Shown piece by piece: positions 35,820 to 43,867 of a stretch of 64,000 bases of DNA. The notes under the pieces are model-generated. The model was not told the DNA's origin. It did no database searches and saw nothing but the letters and a program-made list of their open reading frames with translations. The position numbers were made by a program, and so were the translations under genes. Origin of the DNA: a virus. Location: positions 1 through 64,000 of IMG/VR virus record IMGVR_UViG_3300031963_012915; one strand, written 5' to 3'. Position 1 is the first letter of the stretch, and each line of letters starts with the position of its first letter.

Positions 35820-37400
35820 TTATCCGATCTTACTCATCAAATCCTTAATTCTTAAGAACTGAGGTGCTTCGTAAGTCTTATTTTCTATCAGATTAGTTGC
35901 TGATCCTGTTGATACAACCTTTTCAATTTTTCCAACAGATTCGTTGATTGATTTAGAAGGTGCACTGTCAGTGTTTGACAACTCATCTTTTAGAGTTTTG
36001 TATAGATTTTTAGATTCTTTCAAAGATTCAACACTATCAAATCTTCTAAGGATGTTAATTTTTTCCTTTTTAGTTGTAGCGTGTTCTGTGAACAATCTTG
36101 TAGCGTATGCTAAATTTGAATTGAAGATTGCAACTTCATTTAATTTAGATCTGAAAATGTTAAGTGCTTTTCTGTACTCTTCATTCTTTTCTCTTAGTTG
36201 TTTTACTTCGATTTCAAGTGCTTCAAATGTTAGATTTCTGTTGTCTGTTATTGCTTTTCTAAGACCTCTAGATCCGTCTTTAGAACCAAACCCGTAAGTA
36301 CGAGCCGCTTCTTTAGCTTCAACTTTCTTCTTAGCTTTAACAACTTTAGTCTTTCCATCAGTATTTTCACCTTCTTTGTACTCAAACTTAGGTTTACCCA
36401 TACCAACGCCTTTTGTTCCTTGCTTCATTTTTTTAGGTGACTTGTATTCAGTTTCACCATCATATTTGAAGTTAGGTTTTCCGATGCCCTTACCTACTGG
36501 TTTTACGGTCATCTTAGCCTCTTTTACTCCGACCTTTTTGTGATCGTAAGATTCTTCTAAACCATCCATGTCTTCTTCCATGTCTTCGTGCATTTCGTCT
36601 TCCATATCTGAGTCCATGCCCTCTTCCATTTCCATAGCCATTTCAGGATCTATGTCGTCCTGTTCGTCCAACTCATCAACTTCAGCTCCCTCTTCCATTT
36701 CCTCGATATCATCATCTTCATCGAGACTGATTTCATAAACGATTTCGTCAACTTCTTCTTCGTCATCTTCCTCTTCTTCTTCGTCATCTTCCTCTTCTTC
36801 AAGAGAATGATCACCGTCAAAAAGTTTGCTAACGATCATGTCGATTTTCTCGTCGTCCATGTCTGAGGTTTCGTCAGATCCCATGTCCATAGGATTACCC
36901 TCTTCATCGAGAGTTTCATCAAAAGATGCCATATCCATGTCCTCTTCTAATGATTCTCCTAACTTAACAAGATATTCTGCATCCTGATTGTTATCAGTGA
37001 TATGAATATCATCACCGTCTTTTTTCACGATGATTCCATCTTCTTCGCCCATTGCTTTAAAAATTTTAAGAATTTCTTCGTCCGATGCGCCTGTTAAGTC
37101 GATAGGACTTTCAGAATCCATGTCCATGTCCATATCAATGTCCATATCCATGCCTTCTTCGTTATCAACATCCATTTCCATTTCATCTTCTTCAGGTGAA
37201 ACTTCTACGTCTGTATCTATTTCTGAATCTAAGTCAACCTCTTCCTCATCATCTTGTTCTGAGAGAGATTCTTTTACCAGTTGTCCGATTTCTTCTTTCA
37301 TTGTAGAACGAAGTATTCCTTTTGCATTTTCGGCGATTGCTTGTTCAACATTTTTCATTTGAATCAACGCCTCTTCAACAATTGATTTATTTTCTTGCAT
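35820..37400 (-). CDS. gp22: Prohead core scaffold protein (T4 gp22-like), very acidic
   Basis: 526 residues. Long Asp/Glu tracts with MDMD runs (50-290), then a basic linker and a C-terminal coiled coil (EALEIEVKQLREKNEEYRKALNI near 395). IAE and LSE sites in the N-terminus fit cleavage by the prohead protease. Acidic assembly cores that are digested during maturation have this composition, and position right before the capsid gene agrees. T4 gp22 is about half as long, so the acidic expansion is notable. Confidence 0.8.
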   Translation of the reverse strand: MQENKSIVEEALIQMKNVEQAIAENAKGILRSTMKEEIGQLVKESLSEQDDEEEVDLDSEIDTDVEVSPEEDEMEMDVDNEEGMDMDIDMDMDMDSESPIDLTGASDEEILKIFKAMGEEDGIIVKKDGDDIHITDNNQDAEYLVKLGESLEEDMDMASFDETLDEEGNPMDMGSDETSDMDDEKIDMIVSKLFDGDHSLEEEEDDEEEEEDDEEEVDEIVYEISLDEDDDIEEMEEGAEVDELDEQDDIDPEMAMEMEEGMDSDMEDEMHEDMEEDMDGLEESYDHKKVGVKEAKMTVKPVGKGIGKPNFKYDGETEYKSPKKMKQGTKGVGMGKPKFEYKEGENTDGKTKVVKAKKKVEAKEAARTYGFGSKDGSRGLRKAITDNRNLTFEALEIEVKQLREKNEEYRKALNIFRSKLNEVAIFNSNLAYATRLFTEHATTKKEKINILRRFDSVESLKESKNLYKTLKDELSNTDSAPSKSINESVGKIEKVVSTGSATNLIENKTYEAPQFLRIKDLMSKIG

Positions 37401-37423
37401 AATAAATTGTTATTATTTTAACT

Positions 37424-37431
37424 TATAAATA
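37424..37431 (-). promoter_or_regulatory. Late-promoter-like motif TATTTATA
   Basis: Coding-orientation octamer 23 bp upstream of the scaffold ATG at 37400; would drive scaffold plus capsid genes. Confidence 0.6.
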
Positions 37432-37451
37432 GTGTCTAAATCGAAAAAAAT

Positions 37452-37766
37452 TTAGGCTGTAGCTAATATTATTGAAGTTTTTCCGAATGTAACCAACGTA
37501 GCTGTTGGGTAGTTTGTCGTGATCCAAGACAAAACGTTAGATGAAGTAGTATCAAAAATTAGAAATCTCTCTGTAGTTCCTTCGTCATTTAGGTTAATGT
37601 TGAAACCACCACCTGTGTTATCATTAACAACAACAGAGGCCGCATTGTAAACAGCAACATTATATTCAGTAAGTCCTAATGAATTGGCAAGTGTAATCCC
37701 ATCTTGGATGGTTCCGCCCTGTATCAATCTTCCATTACCTGATGGAGTACTAAGTAGGATATTCAT
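37452..37766 (-). CDS. Small phage protein, possible decoration or head protein
   Basis: 104 residues, beta-rich (NVAVYNAASVVVNDN, TTERFLIFDTTSSNVLSW), no charge clusters, not recognised. A late motif lies 12 bp upstream and it sits in the head cluster between scaffold and protease genes, so a capsid decoration or accessory role is plausible. Confidence 0.55.
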   Translation of the reverse strand: MNILLSTPSGNGRLIQGGTIQDGITLANSLGLTEYNVAVYNAASVVVNDNTGGGFNINLNDEGTTERFLIFDTTSSNVLSWITTNYPTATLVTFGKTSIILATA

Positions 37767-37778
37767 AATTTTTTATTT

Positions 37779-37786
37779 TATAAATA
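37779..37786 (-). promoter_or_regulatory. Late-promoter-like motif TATTTATA
   Basis: Coding-orientation octamer 12 bp before the ATG at 37766. Confidence 0.6.
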
Positions 37787-37799
37787 TCCTCAAAATAAA

Positions 37800-37822
37800 A
37801 AAAGTGGTATAAAACCACTTTT
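37800..37822 (-). terminator. Rho-independent terminator
   Basis: Stem AAAAGTGGT/ACCACTTTT with a 5-base loop, overlapping the stop codon of the gene ending at 37821; in that direction it is followed by a T-rich run. Ends the protease operon. Confidence 0.75.
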
Positions 37823-38030
37823 AATCAATTACTTCGTCAATCTTACTTTCTGATACAGAAGTTATTCTCCAATCATTAGAGAACCCCTCATATCGTTTGG
37901 TAACTTTTGCTTCAACATCAGTTACTGAAAATCCTTTAACGAGTTTTTCTTCTTTAATTTTTTTGATTTTACCTGTGTTTTCATCAGGAAGATCATAAGT
38001 AATTTTTGCTACAAAAAATTTTTCGTCCAT
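37821..38030 (-). CDS. DUF4494-like small protein
   Basis: 69 residues. FVAKITYDLPDENTGKIKK, then EEKLVKGFSVTDVEAKVTKR, follows the pattern of DUF4494 proteins (a short strand, a VxxFSxxEAEA helix), a family best known from Bacteroidota and their phages. Starts 9 bp after the protease gene with no motif of its own. Function unknown. Confidence 0.6.
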   Translation of the reverse strand: MDEKFFVAKITYDLPDENTGKIKKIKEEKLVKGFSVTDVEAKVTKRYEGFSNDWRITSVSESKIDEVID

Positions 38031-38039
38031 AGTTTTTAA

Positions 38040-38753
38040 TTATCTTCCCAAATAATCGGTAAGTTTTTTCATTAAATCAATAGACTTGTTTCCAGCCGAA
38101 CTTAACCCAACGATTTTTTCTTCTTCCAAGTTTTCCTCATATTTCATTCTGTCCTCAGCATTTGGGAAAAGGTATGCACCTGGTGTTGAAGGTGAAGAAA
38201 CCAAATCGAAACAAATCAACTCGAAATCATCTTGTACTTCATTTCTCTCACCGATTTTCTTGAGGGATCCTACTCCTCTTGAAGATACTCCCATCGTTAC
38301 TCCTTGTCTCATTAGGTTCGCCGCAATATCACCCTTTGTTGAGACAATACCGCTTTCATGAAATCCTGGCGATGTCAATAATTTTAATTTACCCATCAAA
38401 ACATTTCCTTCCCACCAAATATCTGTGATCAAATGAGATACTCTATCAAGGTCAATGAGAGAGGATTCGGGGTGGTTTAATTCAGATGTAGAAAGACCTT
38501 TTTGGATTGTCTTTTTATATTTTTCCGCTTCTCTTTTAAGAATGTTTTCAGGATAAAATCTTCCGTTTCTATTAGGGGTGTTGAATTTTTGTAAAACTGC
38601 AAAAAATTCAAATGGTTTCTTATAGTCTCTTTCTTGAGCTTCTTTCAAAATTGATTCATTCAATTTATCAAGTGGAGAAAGATATCCCGCATCTTCTTCG
38701 ATAAGGATACCTTTACCTATTTCGTGTGGACCAAGTATTTTATATTGTTTCAT
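38040..38753 (-). CDS. gp21: Prohead core protease (T4 gp21-like)
   Basis: 237 residues from the ATG at 38753 (a TTG one codon upstream is unlikely to be used). STSELNHPESS (88-98) carries the catalytic His94, LDRVSHLITDIWWEGNVLMGKLKLL is the strongly conserved core strand pair, and GVTMGVSSRGVGSL (151-164) carries the nucleophile Ser157 or Ser158. This is the herpesvirus-like fold protease that clips scaffold and capsid after (L/I)xE during head maturation. Late motif 12 bp upstream. Confidence 0.9.
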   Translation of the reverse strand: MKQYKILGPHEIGKGILIEEDAGYLSPLDKLNESILKEAQERDYKKPFEFFAVLQKFNTPNRNGRFYPENILKREAEKYKKTIQKGLSTSELNHPESSLIDLDRVSHLITDIWWEGNVLMGKLKLLTSPGFHESGIVSTKGDIAANLMRQGVTMGVSSRGVGSLKKIGERNEVQDDFELICFDLVSSPSTPGAYLFPNAEDRMKYEENLEEEKIVGLSSAGNKSIDLMKKLTDYLGR

Positions 38754-38764
38754 CAAAACTTTTT

Positions 38765-39229
38765 CTATAAATATACTTCTGACTTTGATTTTGTTGGATT
38801 TCCATTTTTAGTGAGGGTAAAATCAAAATAATTGTTTTTCTTGAAATTTTCGGAGTTGATTGCAGAAACTAATTTTTTAATTGAGTCTCGTACTACATTT
38901 GATTTAAAGTCTAATTCTTGGGATGTGAAAAGATTAATTTCCAAGTTCAAAAAGGATTTCTTTCCAAAGACTATACCTGACGTTCTGAGATCCAAATCAA
39001 CGATTGACTTATCCTCGAATATTTGTCTGTCTAATTGATAATAAATGGTGTGTTTGATTTCACGACTAAAATTACATACAATTCTATTCCAGTTCTCGGA
39101 GATAATTTTAGGGTTTACCCATGATTGTATGTTAATGTAAATTGATTTTAAATTTTTGGAATCTACTGTTCCATAATTTACTTTGAGAGATTCGAAGTTA
39201 TTTATTTTTGAGGTTTTTCCTTTCTTCAT
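38765..39229 (-). CDS. Hypothetical phage protein in head cluster
   Basis: 154 residues, basic at both ends, with IYINIQSWVNPKIISENWNRIV and FLNLEINLFTSQELDFKSNV suggesting an alpha/beta fold. Not recognised. Its end overlaps the motif of the protease gene. Upstream is the TACAATAGTT decamer rather than TATTTATA. Position suggests head assembly. Confidence 0.55.
   Translation of the reverse strand: MKKGKTSKINNFESLKVNYGTVDSKNLKSIYINIQSWVNPKIISENWNRIVCNFSREIKHTIYYQLDRQIFEDKSIVDLDLRTSGIVFGKKSFLNLEINLFTSQELDFKSNVVRDSIKKLVSAINSENFKKNNYFDFTLTKNGNPTKSKSEVYL
38766..38773 (-). promoter_or_regulatory. Late-promoter-like motif TATTTATA
   Basis: Coding-orientation octamer 12 bp before the ATG at 38753. 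It overlaps the end of the upstream gene. Confidence 0.6.
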
Positions 39230-39240
39230 TTTGTTTCATA

Positions 39241-39250
39241 TACAATAGTT
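39241..39250 (-). promoter_or_regulatory. Shared upstream decamer (AACTATTGTA on coding strand)
   Basis: Identical to 32281-32290 and at a matching distance (11 bp) from its ATG at 39229. Confidence 0.3.
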
Positions 39251-39288
39251 TATTTGTTTTTAAAATATTATGAAAAAGGAATATAATT

Positions 39289-39300
39289 GTCAAAATTGAC
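39289..39300. promoter_or_regulatory. Palindrome GTCAAAATTGAC upstream of bS21
   Basis: Perfect 12-bp palindrome 20 bp before the bS21 start. TTGTCA (39287-39292) and TATATG (39310-39315) are 17 bp apart and could form a weak sigma70-like promoter giving an almost leaderless mRNA. Confidence 0.35.
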
Positions 39301-39320
39301 TTTTCGAAATATATGTTATT

Positions 39321-39506
39321 ATGTTAATTATTGAAATCGGAAAAAACGAAAACATTGAAAGAGCACTTAAGACCTTGAAATCTAAGGTGATGAAGACTAA
39401 GCAACAAAAAACACTTTTCGAAAGAAAAGAGTATGTTAAACCTTCAGTCAAAAAAAGGACTCAAAAGCTTAAAGCTATTTATACACAACAGAAGATAGGA
39501 AATTAA
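39321..39506 (+). CDS. rpsU: Ribosomal protein bS21
   Basis: 61 residues. LIIEIGKNENIERALKTLKS and the block LFERKEYVKPSVKKR, followed by a basic tail, match bacterial bS21, most closely the Bacteroidota form (LFxRxxYxKPSVxKR). bS21 sits at the 16S rRNA 3' end on the small-subunit platform. The gene is on the plus strand inside a minus-strand head cluster, its tail overlaps the convergent gene by 4 bp and no Shine-Dalgarno sequence precedes it. Phage bS21 may swap into host ribosomes to favour phage mRNAs. Confidence 0.85.
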   Translation: MLIIEIGKNENIERALKTLKSKVMKTKQQKTLFERKEYVKPSVKKRTQKLKAIYTQQKIGN

Positions 39507-40201
39507 ATAGATTTTTCTAACGAGCTGATTCTTACAAAATTCATTTGATTGAACTCTTCGTTTTTCAATCTATCAATCGTTTCAGATATTTTGGTTTTCA
39601 ACTCAAACTCGTTTTCACCTTCCAAAATAGTTTGCAATTTATTAATTGCACTTTCTTTGATTGTACCAAACTCTTTTTCCAAATCATTCTGATCAGATTT
39701 GATTACTTTGAAGAAATCTTTTTTTGTTGACTCATCCATAGTCTCAATGTAATTCTTCAGGGTTTGATTTGCAACTGAAACCATCGATGTCAAAGGTAGG
39801 TTAATCGATTCTTTCAATGAGTTAGGAGATTTAGTTAAATTGGAAATAAGATTGTTTTTAGCAGAAACTCTCTCTGATATATTCAAATTTTTGGTGTAAA
39901 CTAATGTATCCAAATCTTTGTATTTGTTTTCAATCTTTTTAGATGTGAATTTTGGCAACTTAGCATTTTCCAATACAGATCTAATAAGAGAGATACCTTC
40001 TTCCAAGTACTCCTTAGCTTCTTTTTCGGACAAAGATTTTTCTGAATTCAAATCATCGTATAGGGAATACAATTTAGACAATGACTTGTTAGTCAAGATA
40101 TTTGTGTGAAACTCTTTCATCACACTTTTGAAATTTTTGGAATCTTTATAAGATTCTATCAAGCTTTCTTCAATTATGGATTTTACTTCTCCGAAGGTCA
40201 T
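39503..40201 (-). CDS. Helical phage protein, candidate prohead core component
   Basis: 232 residues, almost entirely helical, Lys/Glu/Ser-rich. The N-terminus MTFGEVKSIIEESLIESYKD is an amphipathic helix with an LIE|S site of the prohead-protease type. No recognised family. Lies between portal and protease genes, where T4 encodes small core proteins, and has a late motif 15 bp upstream. An internal core protein is the best guess. Confidence 0.55.
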   Translation of the reverse strand: MTFGEVKSIIEESLIESYKDSKNFKSVMKEFHTNILTNKSLSKLYSLYDDLNSEKSLSEKEAKEYLEEGISLIRSVLENAKLPKFTSKKIENKYKDLDTLVYTKNLNISERVSAKNNLISNLTKSPNSLKESINLPLTSMVSVANQTLKNYIETMDESTKKDFFKVIKSDQNDLEKEFGTIKESAINKLQTILEGENEFELKTKISETIDRLKNEEFNQMNFVRISSLEKSI

Positions 40202-40216
40202 GGAACAATATTTTTT

Positions 40217-40224
40217 TATAAATA
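40217..40224 (-). promoter_or_regulatory. Late-promoter-like motif TATTTATA
   Basis: Coding-orientation octamer 15 bp before the ATG at 40201, ending one base from the portal stop codon. Confidence 0.6.
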
Positions 40225-42066
40225 TTAGGAGTTTAGTAAGTTGTCTAACTCTTTTTCAATTTCTCCTAAATATTGTTGACCATGGCTCAAATCTAAGATT
40301 GTTCTACCCTTAATCATATCTGAGTCTAGCAAAATATTCATGTTGTCGAAACGTGATTCTGGTACTGTTCCACCCGCAGCTTCTCCCTCAGGTGCTGCCT
40401 CAGGAGCGGCCACCTCTTCACCCGGTAAAGCTCCACCTGTTTCAGCAGGTAAGGCCCCTAAAGCAGGTTCAGAAACTTCTCCACTAGGTGTTGCTCCTGC
40501 AGTTGCTGTAGATCCTGTTGTAGAACCATATAGTTTGTCAATATTGTCAAATATACCTGTTTTTTGGATTACGGCTGGAGTATTCTTCAATTCTTCACCT
40601 ACCGCTTTTTCTATTCTTTGTTGTTGTAAATCCAATTTGATTTCCTCATCAGACATTCCGAGAATATGTTTTTTAGCCCATGTAGATGATACAGGTTGAA
40701 TACCATTACCTGGATCCGCAACTGCATCTTTGTAAAGTAAAACTTTCTCTTTCCATACATCAATCTTTAAAAGGTCAGCTTGAGTAGATGGGTTTGTAAG
40801 ACCTAAAGTGAAGTTTGCAATTTCTTCTTCAAATCCGTTGAGAAACAAATGTATAATTGCAATTTTGTTCAATTCTTGCAACATACTTTTTTGGATTCTA
40901 TTAATAGTACGGGCAAAACGAATATCTTGTAATGACAAATTTTTTCCGTCTCCTACCACTTCTTCAAATCCCAAGAATGCTTTTGGAACACGTAATGCAG
41001 TTAGTAATTTCTTCTGAATATATTCAATATCGGCAATCTCAGCTAAGTTTTGTGCACCTGGTAATGTATCAATTGGAGAAGGAGCTGCAGGGTCTCTCAC
41101 GGGAACAAAGTAGTCCTGATCAACAGCCATTTGGTTGAACCTCATGTCCACGTTACCCGTCTTTTGATCCAACACCTGATCTCTTTTGAACTTATTTGCT
41201 ACACGTTGAACGTATGCTTCAACATCCTCGTCATTCATATTTCCAACGAACACTTTGAATATTCTTCTTTCAGGTGCTCTTGAAGTACGATAAATTAACA
41301 TTGCGTCTTCAGATAACAATAATTGTTTCCAAATACGTCTTGCTTTTTCTAACATCGAGGTACCATATGGAAGTTTTCTGTCGTCACCCAGTAGTCTGAA
41401 ATGTGCAATCTCCCAAGATTGGAACTCCATGTTTTTGTTTTTCCACTTGAAGTGAAGGGCTCTTTGAGCTGTAGGGTCTTCCAAAGATTGTGCTCTTTTT
41501 TCGTGCATTCCTGCTTCAACTCTTTCGATTTCTATATTTGGTAATTGTTGTACACCAACAACTCCTTTTTCAGGATCCAATTTCAGATATACAAAATTGT
41601 CACCATATTTACACGTGTTTCTTGTCCACATTGGTAAGTTTGTATTGATATCCAATGTGTTATTGAAAAGATCTGCTAATACACCCTTGATTCTTTTTGA
41701 TTCAGAATAAATTTGTAGAATGAACCCGTCTTCGTTAGTAGTTGTTGATTCCTCAGCGTAGATATCTAACGCCGCAGATATTTCAGGAGTATACTCCATT
41801 GATTCATAGTCGTATACTGAAGCCAATCTTGTTGGTTCATAATATACTGCTTGAGAATACAAATTGTTTTCAACTTTTGCCCATTGATTAGATAAGTAAA
41901 AGGTTTGTTGGGCTTGAAGTTTTTCTTTTTCGTATTGGGCTTTGTCTTGAGTTTTTAAAAGAACCTCTTTGTCGAAATGAAAAGTAGGATAATCCTGATT
42001 AAGGAGCGCGTTAGGTCCAAATGCCGCAGAAAGTCGTTGCCATACCGTTAGATTCTTATTATCCAT
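40225..42066 (-). CDS. gp20: Portal protein (T4 gp20-like)
   Basis: 613 residues. YDYESMEYTPEISAALDIYAEES (84-106), RAPERRIFKVFVGNM, the stretch DYFVPVRDPAAPSPIDTLPG and IEYIQKKLLTALRVPKAFLG are the blocks conserved in T4-like portals. An extra Ala/Gly/Pro/Glu-rich insertion near 515-565 precedes a C-terminal helix. Forms the dodecameric ring through which DNA enters and leaves the head. Own late motif 28 bp upstream. Confidence 0.92.
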   Translation of the reverse strand: MDNKNLTVWQRLSAAFGPNALLNQDYPTFHFDKEVLLKTQDKAQYEKEKLQAQQTFYLSNQWAKVENNLYSQAVYYEPTRLASVYDYESMEYTPEISAALDIYAEESTTTNEDGFILQIYSESKRIKGVLADLFNNTLDINTNLPMWTRNTCKYGDNFVYLKLDPEKGVVGVQQLPNIEIERVEAGMHEKRAQSLEDPTAQRALHFKWKNKNMEFQSWEIAHFRLLGDDRKLPYGTSMLEKARRIWKQLLLSEDAMLIYRTSRAPERRIFKVFVGNMNDEDVEAYVQRVANKFKRDQVLDQKTGNVDMRFNQMAVDQDYFVPVRDPAAPSPIDTLPGAQNLAEIADIEYIQKKLLTALRVPKAFLGFEEVVGDGKNLSLQDIRFARTINRIQKSMLQELNKIAIIHLFLNGFEEEIANFTLGLTNPSTQADLLKIDVWKEKVLLYKDAVADPGNGIQPVSSTWAKKHILGMSDEEIKLDLQQQRIEKAVGEELKNTPAVIQKTGIFDNIDKLYGSTTGSTATAGATPSGEVSEPALGALPAETGGALPGEEVAAPEAAPEGEAAGGTVPESRFDNMNILLDSDMIKGRTILDLSHGQQYLGEIEKELDNLLNS

Positions 42067-42094
42067 TTTACAATTTTACGTGTTACGTTGATAA

Positions 42095-42102
42095 TATAAA
42101 TA
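42095..42102 (-). promoter_or_regulatory. Late-promoter-like motif TATTTATA
   Basis: Coding-orientation octamer 28 bp before the portal ATG, just before the terminase stop codon. Confidence 0.6.
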
Positions 42103-42103
42103 C

Positions 42104-43861
42104 TTATCGACCCCCAAATAACCATCCATATTTCCTGTAGTCCTCTTTGGATGCTTCGTTGATAAATCTTGGATTGTGATTTCCTGCTACGGGTATTGTA
42201 GGATTGAAAAAATCAGATCTCATTTTGTTCTCACTACGTTCTGTGTGCCACGAATCAATCATAACTTTAGTTTGTTGAACAACCTTCTGTAAGTTTTGGA
42301 ATGCAGTATCTCCAACGTAAATTGCCATAGCAATTGACATAATTGTATCGTCATGGTGACCTTTTTGGTGATCTGGTCTACCATTCACATAAATGAATTT
42401 ACCCATTTCATTCAAAAGTCTTTGAGATCTAACTTTGAAACCGTGTCTCAAAGATTCTTCCAAAGATGCAATAATTTGAACCCTTTTAGCATTGAAGTTA
42501 ATCCCTGGTATTTTTTCGTCTCTTTTCGGATCCCATTTATATTTGTTTCTTTCTGTCAGTCCTTCAACATATAAATTCTTATAACCTAACTCTTGCAATT
42601 TTCTCGCCGTTGCGACTCCCATACCTCCAGTCAGATCTGTGACAATCATTGCATTATACATCTTACCCCACTTGTAGGCAACTTCCGCTAAAACGTCTGG
42701 CGGTGTTTTAGCCACATATTCAAAAACTTGTTCTCTCTCATCAAAATCGATAATTTGGATACAAGAAAAATCCTCCGAATCACCCCTCGAAACGTCCACA
42801 CCCATGATGTATCTATGACTCATAACAGGATCTTTCCAAATCCACAAGTTACCTGCCATCATTTTTCCATCAGGATCTTTTATATCATTATCTTTTATTT
42901 TAGTAAGGAGAGTTGATTCGAATACATTATCACCTGACCCCAAAAAGTTACACTCAAGTTCCTGAGCAACTTTTCTTTTGTCATACTTCAGTTTTTTTAC
43001 CATACCTTCGAACCAAGATGAACATGGTTTGAATCCTTGTGAGATGTAATTTTTTACAACATCATAATCTCTTTCGTAGGCATTTTCTACCGTTAGGTCT
43101 ATAACTTCAGTGTTCTTGTAATTTTCGCGGTTTAAAAGATAATCAGTCAGATCATCACATTTTACCATGTAAAGATCTTTGTTGTATCTCGGATCCTTGT
43201 ACCAAAACATTTCAGAAACTTTGAACGTATTCATGTTTCTCAATGCCTGTTCATAGATTTCATAGTAAATTGGATCGTAACCATTTGGGGTAGAAATTAC
43301 AATCACTTTACCTCCCGTAGACAGGGAAGCCATACAGGCTGCCCAAAAGTCGTCATCTGCCTCAATATATGCTGCTTCATCGAATATTAGGATTGTAGGT
43401 GTATAACCACGTAAGGCATCTTTGGAAGTTGCAACCGCCTTAACTTCACAATTATTTGTGAGTTTGAAATGTCTTTGTGAATTTTTTTCTTGTGAAAAGC
43501 CAACCCCAACCCAAGCAGGCCATTGTTCTGTAAATCCTCTAACCTTATTAGCAAATTCTACAGCGGTATCCAATTTGTTTGCAATGATCAGTATTTTTTC
43601 TGGATTGTTCTTCTTTGCAAAAACTAACCTTTTCGAAGACCATGCAGCGGTTACTGTTGATACACCCGCCTGTCTATATTTCAGTGCAATGTTTTCGTTG
43701 TAATTATCATAATCCTCAACTAAGGTTACTTGGTCAGGGAATAGATCCAATGGTACATATCTTTTGACGGTATTGTCAAAAGTCTGCAAATAAGTTCTCA
43801 TCGCGTACGGAGTGTTTTTCATACACTTCGTAACTTCGATAATTAATTGTTCTCTGGTCAC
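42104..43861 (-). CDS. gp17: Terminase large subunit (T4 gp17-like)
   Basis: 585 residues; the start is a GTG at 43861, 6 bp after the previous stop. The ATPase has a Walker A-like loop KYRQAGVST (61-69) in which the usual Lys is replaced by Val, ILIFDEAAY as Walker B, and VISTPNG as motif III. The C-terminal RNase H-like nuclease shows MGVDVSRGDSEDFS, VTDLTGG and HHDDTIMS with the acidic metal ligands. Motor that packages DNA into proheads. Late operon shared with the upstream genes. Confidence 0.93.
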   Translation of the reverse strand: MTREQLIIEVTKCMKNTPYAMRTYLQTFDNTVKRYVPLDLFPDQVTLVEDYDNYNENIALKYRQAGVSTVTAAWSSKRLVFAKKNNPEKILIIANKLDTAVEFANKVRGFTEQWPAWVGVGFSQEKNSQRHFKLTNNCEVKAVATSKDALRGYTPTILIFDEAAYIEADDDFWAACMASLSTGGKVIVISTPNGYDPIYYEIYEQALRNMNTFKVSEMFWYKDPRYNKDLYMVKCDDLTDYLLNRENYKNTEVIDLTVENAYERDYDVVKNYISQGFKPCSSWFEGMVKKLKYDKRKVAQELECNFLGSGDNVFESTLLTKIKDNDIKDPDGKMMAGNLWIWKDPVMSHRYIMGVDVSRGDSEDFSCIQIIDFDEREQVFEYVAKTPPDVLAEVAYKWGKMYNAMIVTDLTGGMGVATARKLQELGYKNLYVEGLTERNKYKWDPKRDEKIPGINFNAKRVQIIASLEESLRHGFKVRSQRLLNEMGKFIYVNGRPDHQKGHHDDTIMSIAMAIYVGDTAFQNLQKVVQQTKVMIDSWHTERSENKMRSDFFNPTIPVAGNHNPRFINEASKEDYRKYGWLFGGR

Positions 43862-43867
43862 AGAAAA

